Positions 20,947 through 33,451 of a DNA stretch of 64,000 bases are shown here, one piece after another. Source of the DNA: Bromus sterilis (lineage: Eukaryota; Streptophyta; Magnoliopsida; Poales; Poaceae); assembly GCA_950022295.1 (NCBI GenBank), contig OX465599.1, positions 281,749,501 through 281,813,500 of the forward strand, written 5' to 3'. Within the stretch, counting starts at the first letter, position 1; the number at the start of each line of letters is the position of its first letter. A program made the position numbers and the translations under genes. The notes beneath the pieces were generated by a model. It was not told the DNA's origin. It did no database searches and worked only from the letters and a program-made list of their open reading frames with translations.

Positions 20947-23500
20947 TAGAGAAGAGGACTTACAGTGTGATTGCAGTCGGCGAGCTCGAGCTCCTGAAGC
21001 ACGCCGGCGGAGAGTGCCTTCACTCGGTCATAAGCTGAAGCCATAGTGCCCTGGGAGGCCAAAGGAAAGCGGTGCGAGGCATCGGGCTCGGGTCCAGCGG
21101 GACCGGTGCGGGAGTAGGCCACGCGGAAGTGCTCCACCGAATGCATCTGCGATTCAGGAGCGGCAGAGGAGGTCGTCGTCGACGTCGGATGAAGGATCAG
21201 AGCCTTGGAAGCAGCAGTAGTCGAGGGCGGCGCTGAGGTGGCTGGCGAGGCAGTAGCACTTGGTGTCTGGGTAGTTGTTGAAGGAAGAGACACCGTGACA
21301 ATCGGCGGAGTGGTTGTGACGATGACAGTTGGGATCTGACCGGAGGACCGCGGCGGGGAAGGAGCAATCGGAGGATCTGGCTGCAATCCCTCGGCTCGGC
21401 GGCCTCCAGGTCGACGATGTCCTTGGGGGCCACAGAGGCCTTGGGCAGAGACTTGCTCGGAGGCTTGCTTGGAGGTTTGGTGAGGTCGGCACGAGCTTTC
21501 TTAGCCTTGCGCTCGGCATCCTTCGTCGAGAGAGGAGCAACCGGCGGCCGTTTTTTGGTTTTGTCGGCATGGATGGAGGTTGCAGAGGGAGCTGGGCCGG
21601 TGAAGGCAGGAATGTCCCGGTCGATGTCGTCCAGGTCAATAGCAGCCCTGAGTAGGAAGGAGAGATAAGTAGCAGAGAAAATAAAAATGTCAAGGAAGAG
21701 CAGGGAGGATAGATAATTACCCAGCAGACATCGGCGCTCCTCGGGGCATCCGGAAGCGCAGAGGCACGATATCCAGAGGAGCTTCCTGCAGAACGGGGCC
21801 GACCTTGGGCTTGGAACCGAGAGCTTTCCCAGTCTGCTGAGCCTGAGTGCGCCCAGTCTGAGGGGTTTTCCCTTTCGGAACCACCACCGTGGTCTTCGCA
21901 CCCTTGCTCGAGGCAGTACCAGATGACGAGCCGTCATCTCGGGGTCGTTTGAGCAGCTTCTTCTTGGGGTCGGGATGCGAATCTGCACCGGAACCTCCAA
22001 CTTTTGAGGCGCTGTCATCATCACTCCACTCATCCAGAAAGCGTTCGAAGGAGAAGTCATGCATACCCCCTTGGTCAGCCGCATCGGCGTCGGCGGGGTT
22101 GTCCTCGGCGTCGGAGTTGGAAGTGGCGGAGTCGTCATACTCGAGGTCGGTTGGGTCCTCCTCCTCGCGATCAGGGGCGAAGGCGCCGGCAACTTGACCG
22201 TCTTGCATCATAGCAGTCGCAACAAAGATCTGAAGAATGAGCAAGGCATCAGAAGAGCAAATGAGCAACTGAGCAATCGGGCGAAGAGAGAAAGCAATCG
22301 GAGCATACCTCTGGAGGATGAGCTCCGCGATGAAGGCACTTCAGGCCGAATCGGAAGGGTTTTGGCGTCGGAGTGGTGGTGAGTGCTTTCACTCGGAGGC
22401 GCAACGCTCTGTTGCTCAGCTTCTTGGTGCAAATCCAAGTGGGATCCCTCCAAGTTGCCATGTCGCAGATGCGGTGCACTCGGCGATGAAGCGGGAGCAC
22501 TCGGACCTGAAGCCAGGTGGCCACGAGGTCATACGCCTGCAGGCCATCTTTCTCCAGCTGAGCAATCCGAGCGACCTGGGAATCGATGTCACAGTCACCG
22601 ACTCCGAGCTTGGTCGACCATTGGTATCTCTCAACCGGCGGAGCCAGCTGGAATTTGGGCAAGTTGGTGAGGTCGGGGCCTTCGTCGGGAGATCGGACGT
22701 AGAAGAACGTGGTCTGCCAGTCCTTGACCGATTGGATGATGGAAGGGGACTCATAGCCCTGTTTGCTGGAGTAGAGAATGCAATCACCGCAGTTGGTCAT
22801 GGCGGTCTCGTGAATCGGCGTCATGTCTTCTCCATCCGGATTCGGCAGCAGGTTCCCGGTCCGAGCCATGTGACCTCGGAGGTGGAAGAGGCGCTTCCAC
22901 GGCCCGATGCTCGGACGAATGCCGAGATAGACCTCGCACAGAGTGACGAATCCTGACATCGTCATGATGGAGTTGGCGGCGAGGTGGTGCGGTTGCAGTC
23001 GGTGGAAGTCCAATAACTCTCGGAAGAAAGTGCTCACTGGCAGCCCGAACCCACGCTCGAAGTGCGCAACAAAAACCTCTCGCTCGCCAGAGCGCGGCTC
23101 TGGCACGATCTCCTTGCCGGGGGCACACCATTGGATGTCGGCCGACATCTTGTGCGCGTGGAGCAGTTGGCGGATCTCGCCGTCGTCAACGGTGGAGCCT
23201 TTCCACCGGCCACGGCTGGCGGCGGATTTCTCGTCCACGGCAGCCATGGCGTCTTCCAGAGAAGCGGAGAAGGAATCCAGAGAGAAGGGAGAGAAGAGGC
23301 CGATAGCAGACGCTAGAGAGAAGAGGCGCGGCGGCGGCGAAGTGCGCGAGCGGGATGCAAAGAGGCGGTGCGGTGCGGTGGCGCCACGAGCACGCGAGAC
23401 CAAGGTCTCCGGAGCAAAAATACTGCGGCGGCGCAAGGAGGAGAGTGAGAACGAGGAAGAAGAATGGGGGAGATGAGCCCGAGGAGCCCCTCCCCCTGTG

Positions 23501-23509
23501 GCTTATATG
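23501..23509 (-). promoter_or_regulatory. Candidate TATA box of the antisense gene
   Basis: Minus-strand CCCATATAAGCCAC, followed by a CT-rich leader (TCATCTCCCCCATTCTTC) and about 250 bp later by the MAAVDEK start. This is the layout of a normal plant core promoter and is independent of the LTR promoter. Confidence 0.55.
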
Positions 23510-23520
23510 GGCGGCGGGGG

Positions 23521-24027
23521 CGAGTGGGATCGCGGATGCGGCTCATGTGGCCCGGTGTGGCCTGATGTGGTCGCGTGTATCAAGACGAAAATCGGCGGTT
23601 TCGGCACAGAGGATCATGGCGCAGAAGGCGAGGCGTGCGCAATAACATCCCGTCAAGCGTGGGTCGTGGGGCCCGGAACATTAACTGCCCCGGGGAATCG
23701 GAAATGACGTGCGACGTGGGTTGGTCAGATGTTGTTCAAAAGTAACCGTTGGAGAGTTGAGCCAGATCTCAGATCGGCCAAAGTGTTGCAAGAAAAGTTT
23801 TTTCAGAGAAGCACGAGAGCAGTCGGCAAGGACGTGGTCGAAGTCGGCAAAAGGATGTCGAACCATTACTGATCTGGTTGGCCAGGCATAATCTCCGAGC
23901 TAAGCATTCAGCTCGGATTGAGGAACCCGATGAGGCCAGAGCAGTCAACGCGCGAAGAGAGGAAATAAAAACTGCAAAGGCCCCCGCAGTCAAGCAACCG
24001 TGGGACCTTTACAGCTTTAGGGGCTAG
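23521..24027. other. Element C spacer upstream of the antisense promoter, and polypurine tract
   Basis: No coding content. The last bases before the 3' LTR (about 24017-24027, CTTTAGGGGCTAG) are the likely polypurine tract for plus-strand priming. Confidence 0.5.
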
Positions 24028-24887
24028 TGTCGGGGGAATGATACCCGGGTAGGGTCACCCAGACGAAAGAAATATTTCAAGAAAAGGATGAGGCCGATTG
24101 GGCTGCTGCTGGGCCGAGCTAGGCAGTCGCATGGCCGATTGCCCTCAAGCAATCGACCATGCCGAATGCGAGCAGTCGGCCCAGGCACAATCGGCTCACC
24201 CTTCAATTGGCTCAAGAGTAGACCTTGTCCAGATCGGACGCCTCTGGTACAAGGTCATAAATGCATGATCCCGAGAGATCCGGGTGGAAGTAAGCTAAGT
24301 CACTTCGCCGATCTGTCAGAGGAGTGTTGTCACCCTTTTTCCTCTGAATCCTGAGATAGGACGAAAAGACCAGAGATCATAGGTCCACTGTTCACCATCA
24401 TTACCTAGAAGCTACAGCATGGGCAGCCGCTTGACACGTCCGGATCAACCGGAGAGTTGCAGTCGGTGGACCCCAGCCGATGAGAGGATGACAAATGGGG
24501 CCATCCCCGACTGAAATGATCGTATTACCCCGAGATCACACTATAAGAGCCCGGGGTACCCCTCCTGTGAGAGGGACGCACCATTCGCATTTACTTCCCA
24601 CAGTAGTTCCCATAGAGAAGCAGAGGAGAGCCTTTCCCACGGCAAATCTCTTCTTCCTCTGAGTAGCTCCATGAGCATTGATTGTAGTTCGTGAGATCAT
24701 TTATAGCAAGTAGACAAGAAGGAGTAGGTGTGTTATCTCTCCAGAGAGCCCCGAACCTGGGTACATCGTGGTGTCCTTCACCGTGCTTGTGCCCAACCCG
24801 TTTCCGGCACCATCGACATAGTTCTCCCTCGAGTCTTCCCTTCTCTTTAGCCATCCCTATGGCATCTGTTGTTACTAAACGACGAAA
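24028..24887 (+). mobile_element. Element C 3' LTR
   Basis: 860 bp, near-identical to 9133-9997. It lacks a 6-bp CATCGA unit near the end and has a handful of substitutions. TATA at 24541-24549. Confidence 0.95.
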
Positions 24888-24892
24888 ATATT

Positions 24893-25569
24893 TCTTGGGG
24901 ATGCATGGGGGCATCCCCAAGCTTGAGCGCTTGACACTCCTGAATCTTCTTTCATCATCTTCCCTTGCACACTTGAAAACTCCCTTCATACATAACTCAT
25001 CATAATCTGATTAGCGTGGTTAGTTCCCATTATAAATAATTTTTATCTACTGTAAATAAAGATAATCTTGAAGAGCTACTGTTTCTCAAGATTGCCAAAA
25101 AGTTTTTGTAAAGAAAAATTAAGCTTAAGGTTTGCAAAACGAAGAAAAGGCAAAACATGACAGAATCTGTGAAAAATAGACCAACAGGTAGTAAAGATTT
25201 TTTTAGGGATACTTATGCAACTCAAATAAAAAAAACTCAGAACATACTAAAGTTTCGTAATTGTATAGAGCATGCTGTGTAAAAAATTCAGCTCAAAAGG
25301 ATGAACTGGGATTTTTCTCTGATTTTTCTAGTCACGAGGACAGAATCTGTTTTCTGGACATCATGTCACAACTTTCACTTCCCTTGTCGTATGAGGCTAT
25401 AAAAGGCACAAAGCCTGAAAAGTAAAGATACAATGATGTTGCTACAGTATTAAAAATCATCAAGAGCACTAAAAACAGAAGAAAAACAAAAAGGAAATCC
25501 TAAATTCGTTGCAGGCTGCCTCCCGAAAGCGCTTCTTTAAAGCCATTAGCTAGGATTAATGCAAATAGA
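24893..25569. other. Element F internal non-coding DNA, second piece
   Basis: Begins with the second hairpin copy (24897-24918). Contains the conserved phrase GGCTGCCTCCCGAAAGCGCTTC (25516 on), also present in E at 32110. No ORF. Confidence 0.8.
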
Positions 25570-27602
25570 TCAAGTCTTTTCAAGAAAATAACTAGCCCGT
25601 GTGATGGACTCAAAAGGCAACTTAATCTTTTTCCTAGGGAAGTGTTCCATCCCTTTCTTGAGAGGGAATTGGAATTTTATAATCCCTTCTTTCATATCAA
25701 TAACAGCACCCACGGTGCGAAGAAAAGGACGTCCCAAATTAATTGGACAAGAAGGTTCACATTCAATGTCCATAATAGTAAAATCAACGGGAACATAATT
25801 GTCATTGACAATGATAAGAACATCATCTATCTTCCCCAAAGGTTTCTTTACGGAAGAATCGACGAGACGAACACAAAAAGAACAAGCATCAAAAGGTTTC
25901 AATTCAAATATATCATACATTCTTTTGGGCATAACAGAGGTACTAGCTCCAATCACATAAATCATAGCAAGAAAAGTTATTCAACTTAATTTTAATCATA
26001 GGATCCCAACCATCTTCTATCTTTCTAGGTATGGAGGCTTCTACCCTAAGCTTCTCCTCCCTAGCTTTGATGAGAGCATTAGTGATACGCTCCGTGAAGG
26101 CAAGATTAAGTGTGCTAGTGTGGGGGTCTCTAGACATCTTGTGAAGGAAACGAATAACTTCAGAAAGGGTGCAATTATCAAAATCAAGGTCACTACTATC
26201 AAGTAAATTAGTAGTGGTGTCCTTTAGGCTCACTTTTTTGGTAGCTTCTATAGTCATAGGAATTTCTTCTTCTACGGTTGAGGTCATAGCATCACCATTA
26301 ATAAGTCCTATGGGACTAGGGGTGCATTGGGTGCTAAGAGTTTGGATATCCTCAACCACTTGGATAGTAGCAACAATATGGTGTGTAGGAAGGCTATTAA
26401 TCCTATCTTCTTCCTACTTTTCTCTAGCCCATCTCTCTTTAAGTTTAGCCATCATCCTAATATTTTCATTAATTTGCAATTGGATAGCATTCATAGGAGT
26501 GACCTTCCTCTCCTCAAGGGGATAAGTTCTAATTTTAAGCAATTCTACTTCGTGGGCTAAATTATCTACCTTCGACGAGAGGTTATCTAGTTTGTCTAGT
26601 TTTTCCTCTACACTCTTGTTGAAGGATTTTTGGGTAGTGATAAATTCTTTAAGCATACTCTCTAATTCAGAAGTGGAGTTTTTGGTGCTAGGATAAGTGT
26701 TGTTGTTCCCATTGTTGTTGGAGGGGAATGGTCTAGGATTGCTACCAAAGTTACTCCTATAAGCATTGTTGTTGAAGTTGTTTCTAGAGATAAAGTTCAC
26801 ATATACTTGATCTTGAGCAATCAAAGAATTTAAAGGTACATCTTGAGGATAAATAGGAGATTGCTTGGTAAGTAGAGACATAATCAAGTCAACTTTTTCA
26901 TTTAGGGAGGATATCTCCTAGACAGAGTTTACTTCCTACCTGTTGGAGCTCTTTCGGTGTGCCATTGGTAATAGTTGGTCATCATCTCATCGAGAAGTTT
27001 TGTGGCAGCACCAAGTGTAGTTGACATAAAGGTTTCTCCCGCGGCCGAATCTAGCAGGTTCCGCGAGGTAAAGTTCAAGCTTGCATAAAAAGTTTGGATA
27101 ACCATCCAAATAGTCAAACCATGGGTAGGGCAATTCTTAACAAGAGATTTCATGCTTTCCCAAGCTTGGGCAACGTGTTCATTATCCAATTGCTTAAAAT
27201 TCATAATAAAGCTCCTCAATTGGATAATCTTAGCAGGGGGATAGTACTTCCCGATAAAAGCATCCTTGCACTTATCCCAAGAATCTATGCTATTCGTAGG
27301 CAAGGATTGAAAGCAGATCTTAGCTTCATCTCTCAAGGAGAAAGGAAAAAGCTTAAGCTTAACAATATCACCATCTACTTCTTTGTACTTTTGCATATCA
27401 CAAATCTCAATAAAATTATTTAAGTGCAAAGCAACATCATCTCTAGCACCAGAGAATTGATCTTTCATAACAAGGTTTAGAATAGCAGGTTTAATCTCAT
27501 AAGAAGGTGCTGAAGTAGCAGGTGTAGCAATAGGAGTGCAGATAAAGTCACTTTATTGTGACTAGTGAAGTCACACAACTTGGTATTCTCAGAGGAACCC
27601 AT
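25570..27602 (-). pseudogene. gag-pro: Element F gag-protease, frameshifted
   Basis: Start MGSSENTKLCDFTSH at 27602 is the same as in J. Gag core: AALHLNNFIEICDMQ-like segment, KLFPFSLRDEAKICFQSLP, WDKCKDAFIGKYYPPAKI, FYASLNFTSRNLLDSAAG. An Asn-rich stretch and a coiled coil follow (SVEEKLDKLDNLSSKVDNLA), then the protease. Compared with J, the frame breaks after SHNK, after GRK (26929), and exactly at the protease active site, where two bases are missing from the codons for DVGAS. ILGRPFLRTVGA (here NLGRPFLRTVGA) marks the end of the protease fold. No RT follows. Confidence 0.85.
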
Positions 27603-27741
27603 AGTAGCAGCAAGCAAGATAACTATTATTTTTTTATTTTTGATAAAGGACACTAAAACAAAAACTGAAAGGTAAACTAACAAGACTTAAAAGCAAAGAT
27701 AAAAGATAGTGTGAAACTCCCCTATCTTGAAGAGTGGAGTC

Positions 27742-29333
27742 TGATGTGCGAGTTGATGATAGTGATTTCTCGCCCTTCGTTGGTAACCCCAAGTGGAAGG
27801 TGTGATGTAGCACAACAGCAAGATTTCCCTCAGTAAAGATACCAAGGTTTGTCTCCAGTAGGAATCCAGAGATGATAAGTAGGTGTCAACAGCGCAACTG
27901 ACGCGGACCTTCACACAGACACAAATAACTTTGTTCCCAACGAAGTTCAGAGAGGTTGTCAATCTCTCCGGTCTTGTTGTTCACAAAGGATCAAACGCAA
28001 GGGATAATGATAGCAACTGAAAGTAAAAGATGAAAAGTAAATGAGCGTGTAAACAGTGATGAGGATATGGACCGGGATACATGATGTTCACTAGTGATTT
28101 TTCTCTCCCAAAAGACGATAAAACTACTATGCGAGGTGAACAAATTACAGAAAGGCAATTGACAGGATTATAAACGCACCGCAATGCTAACTATGCTACA
28201 AAAGAAAGGAAGAGGCTCAAAAGCATGGGCAGAACGCCAAAATAAGTAGACCAAAAACCAACTTCATCTACTACTAATCATCCACCTTGAGATATCTATC
28301 CAGAACATCTTGTTGGTATTAAGTTGCGAGCCCCACCCAAAGTGTAAACCCAAAGCAACAGACAACTGCATTAAAAAGTACTTTGCGTAAAGTAAACAAT
28401 CCTTGTAACCGCGGTTACAAACACCGTTGTTTTCCCCCTTGTGGCAACAACACATCCCCTAGACTCATGTTTCTGTCACTCAAGCTACTCATCAGGTGGC
28501 ATGAACCCACAATCGAGCAAAACGTTCCCTCTTGGAGTTACTACCTACTACTTGGCCAAAGCAATAAACAGCAACGGAGAACATGCAAGAATTACTTAAG
28601 AACAAAAATATAAGAGATAAGAACCAAATATATTACTCAATCACAATCTGAACATAATATCATAATCCATCAGATCCCATCAAACTCAGTATAGCAACAG
28701 CAGAATGATTACAAAAGTGCCTCGATCATGTAGGGCAGTTCACGAGGTCTAAACCATGAAGAACAAAGAGGGGAGGAGAACATCACATAGCTACTGATCA
28801 CGGACCCATGGTCCAAAGGAAACTACTCACGAGACATCCGGGAAGCATCCATGGTGGAGAGGAGACTCCCGGAGGTCGGCCCTCCCTCCGGCAGGGTGCC
28901 GGGAAGAGGTCTTCTGGTGCTCCCGATCTCGGAAGCGCGGCGGCGGCGGAACAGAGGAGAGATCGCGAAAAAGGGTTCTGTTCTCGGAAGTTTCCCGTGA
29001 CGGAGAATATATAGGCTAAGGGGGCAGCCAGGGGGGCCACCAGGGCGCCTGGGCCCATGGTGGTGGCCCTCCGGCCCCACCCAGGTTCTTTCGGAAGGTT
29101 CCTTCACGCTGATTTTTTATCTGATTTTTCCCGAATTTTTGGAGCACTTTTTATATGGGGGAAAACTGAAATAGAAAAACAGCAGAAAACAGGAACTGGC
29201 ATTGTGGTGCACTGAGTTAATAGGTTAGTCCAAATATGATCAAAAGTGTATGAAAGTGTATCTAGATCATAGCAATATCACACAAAACATGCATGGAGCA
29301 AGCAGAAATTATAGATACGTTTTGGACGTATCA
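27742..29333 (-). mobile_element. Element E 3' LTR (left)
   Basis: TGATGTGCGAG...GGACGTATCA. Minus-strand TATA (CTATATATTC) at 29004-29013. Lacks about 47 bp of GC-rich sequence present in the right LTR at about 34598-34645, between GCCAC(C/T)AGGG direct repeats. Confidence 0.92.
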
Positions 29334-32150
29334 ACATCCCCAAGCTTCATTCCTGCTCGTCCTCGAGTAGGTAAATGATAATGGCATAATTTCTGTGGTG
29401 ACATGATAGCAACCATATAAGAACTTTGAAAAGTAAAGCAATCAAGGTCAGAGATTCAATTCAAGTCATAACATGCAAGAGTCTATATTAGCATTGAAAC
29501 AAGTAACAAAAGAACATTAGGTGCAAGAGCTCTCGCTGTCCGTGACTCGAATGTCTCCAAATGGTGTTCGCGTGCAAGAAGGGGGATAGGGAATACGAGA
29601 AAAATATTTATTTGTTGAGAACTCAATCTACTAAAGTTTCACACTTGGTCTTTTTCTGGAATCTTATCTTGACTCGTCCCCAGACCACTAGCCAGGTACA
29701 AGTCAATTTGATCCACTCCTTTTCGATATTTTGAGCACTCATGCAATGGATGAGCGTAAGCACGAGAGTTGACACTTAGGATGGCAAAGAGAGGAGTACG
29801 GAGGAGGAAGACAAAAAATGATGAGAAAGGCTCACATCAATGAGGACAATCATAGGCAAGAGATGCCAAATGATAGATATGATGTGAGGAGTAGGGATTG
29901 CCATGCAACAGATGCACATACGAGCTAGGAAGCTCTCCAATGGAACTAGTGGGGGTGCATCTAACTTTCTCGCTCATGAAGACCTAGAGCACGTTTGAGG
30001 AGGCTCATCCTTGGAATATGCAAGCCAAGTTCTATAGTGTGAAGGTCCCCACATAGCTATATGCATAATGATCATCTCTACGGAGTACAAGGATATAAAG
30101 GGAGTACTAGTGTGGATCTCTCAAAAGTATAGTAGTGTTGCCCCTTTCTCTCTTTTTATTTCTTTTTTTCTCTTTTTTCTATTTTTTGTATTTTTTGGTG
30201 GCCTCAATGGCTCTTTCTATTTAACTCTCATTTGTCCTCTTTGGGATCTTTTATTGTGTCCACTTTGGGATCTTTTCCTCACTTAAGGGCAACACTCTAT
30301 TTTACAAGAAGGTAAAGGAGATCTTTCACACTTTACAAGGTACTCAAAATCATAAAGAAGATGTAACTATCATGATGTATGCAATGTATGTCGCTGCCAG
30401 TGTAGCAGGAACATGTATGACATGAAGATCAAGTCATGAAGAGGTGGATGTTGCATGGCAATATATCTCGGAAAGGCTATGGAAATGCCTTGATAGGTAG
30501 GTATGGTGGCTGTTTTGAGGAAAGATATAAGGAGGTTTATGATGACAGAGCGTATCATGCCAAGGGTTTGGATGTACTGGCAAAGGTGGACACCAACTCT
30601 CGGAGTGAGAAGAAGGCAATGCACGGCACGGGAGAGGCTAGAAAAATATGGGAAGGTGGAAGTGTCAACTTTCAATACTTACATTAGTCCGAAGAACTTA
30701 TGCACTTATTATCGGTAACTCTCAATCTAATAAGGAGGTTCACAAAGAGACAAGTACCCCGAGGAGGAGTGTATGGGGGTTTGGTTATCCTTGCGCATCC
30801 TCGACTCATGGTACGTGAGTGTACTCTAATATTCGATCCCTCCAAAGATTAGTGATCCATCTAGTAGCTAGAGTTCTCAACTAGTTTTGTAGGTTTTGAA
30901 AATACACACGGATTGCCCAAAATACGACACCTATCACTAATAGGCTAGAGCTCTTGACACCAAAAGTTCAAACATTACTCACATCAATACCTCAAAACTA
31001 TTGCAAGTTATTACTAGAATTAAATAGCAATCTCAATTACCTACTTTCAAGACAAGACACAACTCAGTGCAACAACCAACTCTCTTTAACAAGATAAACA
31101 TGAAAACTAAAAAGAGTTCCAGCAACAAAATAAACAAAATCCAGGGCTCTTGCTAAAGACAAACTAAGACTAAAACTAAACATGGAAATAGCTACGAAAA
31201 GATAAAGAACACACAACAACAAAAAGATAAGCAGGAAAAATCCTATGATGTGTTCTAGATTTGAGTGGACCGTGTTTCTATCCCACACAAAGTAAGACGG
31301 GATCTAACTTGTTATGACCAGCAAGCAAAACTAAAGAAAACTAAAAATAAAACCTAAGAGCGAGACGCTCCAAGCATAGCACATAACGCATGAAGTGATA
31401 AAAATATAGTGAGACGAAGGACGAACTGATGATTGTTGATGGAGAAGGGGATGCACGGGGGCATCCCTAAGCTTAGACGCTTGAGTCTCCTTGAATATTT
31501 ATTGGGGATGCATGGGGGCATCCCCAAGCTTGAGCGCTTGACACTCTTGGATCTTCTTTCATCATCTTCCAACGCACACTTGAAAACTCCCTTCATACAT
31601 AACTCATCATAAGCTGATTAGAGAGGTTAGTACCCTTAATAAAATAATTTTTTCCCACTGGATATAAAGATATTCTTGAAGAGCTACTGTTTCTCAAGAG
31701 TGCCAAAAGGTTTTTGCAAAGAAAAAGCAAGTTTATGGTTTGCAAAAGTAAGGAGAGACAAAACGTGGCAGAATCTGTGAAAAACAGAACAGTAGGTAGT
31801 AAAGAATTTTTTAGGGGCACTTCTGCAACTCAAATCAAAAAACTCAGAACATACGAAAGTTTCACAATTGTATAGAGCATGCTGTCAAAAAAATCAGATC
31901 AAAAATATGATCTGGTGATTTGATTCGAATTTTTCTATCTAGGGACAGAATCTGTTTTCTGGACAGCATGTCACAACTTTTGCTTCCCTTATCATAAGAG
32001 GCTATAACTTGGCACAAAGCTTGAAAAATAAAGATACAATGATGTTGATACGGTAGTCACAAACATCAAGACACAACAAAAGCAAAAAAGAAACCTAAAT
32101 TCGTTGCGGGCTGCCTCCCGAAAGCGCTTCTTTAGAGCCATTAGCTAGGC
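29334..32150. other. Element E internal non-coding DNA
   Basis: Read on the minus strand this is the region between the ORF and the 3' LTR. A polypurine tract (AAGCTTGGGGATGT) abuts the LTR at 29334-29347. There is a pyrimidine-rich tract at 30140-30200. Two hairpins GGGGATGC...GCATCCC(C/T) lie at 31449-31470 and 31504-31525. It is collinear with J (51909-54033) and G (37087-38660). No coding signal. Confidence 0.8.
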
Positions 32151-33301
32151 TTAAAGATTATGAAAGATGCTCACAAGAGAATAAGAATTGAAGCAAAAAA
32201 GAGCATCACGAAGCAAATGTGAAACACATTTAATCCTAACCCACTTCCTATGCATAGTCATCTTGTAAGAAAATAAATCAAAGAAGCACAAAGTGACATG
32301 CATAGGAAGGTAGAACAAGAACAACTTCAAAACTTTCAACATGAAGAGAGGTGTTTTTGTAACATGGAAGTTTCTACAACCAAACTTTCCTTCTCAAAGT
32401 AATTTTCAGTAGCATCATGAACAACATCAAGAATATAACTATCACATAAATCATGTTGTTCATGACCTACAAGCACACGTGTATTGTTTTCAACACGGTT
32501 TTTAGGATGATAAGATAGATGCAACCCATCACATTGAGCCTTGATAAGAGAAAAATTCTCCGGAATAGTTGGAGATTTCAATAGGATAATAGGGAAATCA
32601 AGTGTGGGTGCAACAACAATAATTTCATGCTTAACATAAGGAACTATAGCAAGTTCATCTTCGTAGGCATCATCCATAGTGGCATCATGGCCATCAACAA
32701 AGCAAGTATCAAAATCATCAGAAAGGGAAGTATCAAGTGAGTCCTCGGAATCATAAGATTCCTCTTCATAGCAATCATTAGCCTCTTCTTGGGCAGCAAG
32801 CATTCTATTTTTAAAATCCTCAATATAAGCATTGGAAGTATAATTCTCAAAGCAATAAGCAAGAACAGAAAAGTTTTCAGACTTGTGAATAGTATCGTAA
32901 TACTTTTCAATCAAAGAAGCAATCTCATAAGCACCTTTAAAAGAAACAAACTCTTCAATCTTTTCAACATCAAAGTAATCATAAACACCTTTGGCATAAG
33001 AAGATATGATCTCATTTTCATTAAAATCACATTGGAAAGGAAGGTGTTTACGCTCTATATTAGAGCAACAAGTAAAATCATAAATGTGGCATAAACACTC
33101 AGCATAGCAATAAGAAACTTGTATTTGATCCCATAAGTGTTTCCCTTTCTGAGATAGGCGGTTCCGCGTATAATGAGCATGCTCATCCAATGATTTTCCC
33201 TCAACCAAGTCGGTTGGTTTTTTAGCGCGAGCACAAATTGATCGAAGACGATCCAAGTGAAACATGTCCATCCTACCATATTTGGGTGGTTCCACACCCA
33301 T
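32151..33301 (-). pseudogene. Element E ORF, about 380 codons, unrecognised protein
   Basis: An ATG at 33301 opens 321 codons (to 32336). A further 63 codons in another frame (32342-32151, LFMLKVLKLFLFYLPMHV...MHRKWVRIKC) look like the true carboxyl end, reached by a 1-nt frameshift near 32390. The amino end is basic (FHLDRLRSICARAKKP). The middle is a Cys/Tyr-rich helical region, then a very acidic linker (YEEESYDSEDSLDTSLSDDF). The C-terminal part is hydrophobic. There is no zinc knuckle, no D-S/T-G protease motif and no RT or integrase motif. It sits exactly where gag starts in F and J. I do not recognise the family. It could be a replaced gag or an accessory protein. Confidence 0.7.
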
Positions 33302-33436
33302 GGTGAAGATAACATTAGTAGGTATTTTTGGTATTTTTTATAAGGTACACAAAAGTAAAAACTGAAAGGTAAACTAACAAGACTAAAAACAAAGGTAAAG
33401 GGTAGTGTGCAACTCCCTTATCTTAGCACTCGAAGT

Positions 33437-33451
33437 CCCCGGCAACGGCGC
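33437..33451 (-). promoter_or_regulatory. Element E primer binding site, truncated
   Basis: Minus-strand GCGCCGTTGCCGGGG, the tRNA-Asp-type site, but fused directly to LTR sequence missing its first ~150 bp. Confidence 0.75.

Larger units (their letters stand above)
17333..23247 (-). pseudogene. Element C antisense gene: plant Gypsy-type 'putative transposon' protein (Grande gene-23-like), six or more exons
   Basis: On the strand opposite gag-pol. Exon 1 (23247-22309, start MAAVDEK) holds the conserved domain I associate with Pfam 'Putative gypsy type transposon' (WCAPGKEIVPEPRSGEREVF, GFGLPVSTFFRELLDFHRLQ, VYLGIRPSIGPWKRLFHLRG). Donor GAG|GTATGC, acceptor TTCAG at 22230. Exon 2 (22229-21720) is acidic, then basic. 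Donor GG|GTAATT, acceptor CTCAG at 21648, phase preserved. Exon 3 (21647-20964) is Lys/Pro/Thr-rich, frameshifted near 21385, donor CT|GTAAGT. Exon 4 starts at 20685 (CACAG acceptor), though its phase does not match. Exon 5 (about 20460-20068) is coiled coil with one TGA, donor G|GTAAGT. Exon 6 (19988-17333) is acidic/Ser-rich and split by solo LTR D; the frame is continuous if D and one TSD are ignored. Function unknown; maize Grande has an analogous antisense gene. Confidence 0.8.
9133..24887 (+). mobile_element. Element C: Tat/Grande-like Gypsy retrotransposon with antisense gene
   Basis: Both LTRs are present (9133-9997 and 24028-24887), with a perfect 5-bp TSD ATATT at 9128-9132 and 24888-24892. 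Order: LTR, primer site, gag, protease, RT, RNase H, second RNase H, integrase, long spacer carrying a spliced gene on the minus strand, polypurine tract, LTR. About 15.8 kb, of which 1.65 kb is solo LTR D. The dual RNase H and the antisense gene place it in the Tat lineage near maize Grande. Many premature TAG codons make it non-functional. The host is element F. Confidence 0.93.

Noticed and set aside
21154..22192. Alternative minus-strand frames at C's antisense exons 2-3
   Set aside because: They read through the introns. The spliced frame explains the sequence better, with canonical borders and phase.
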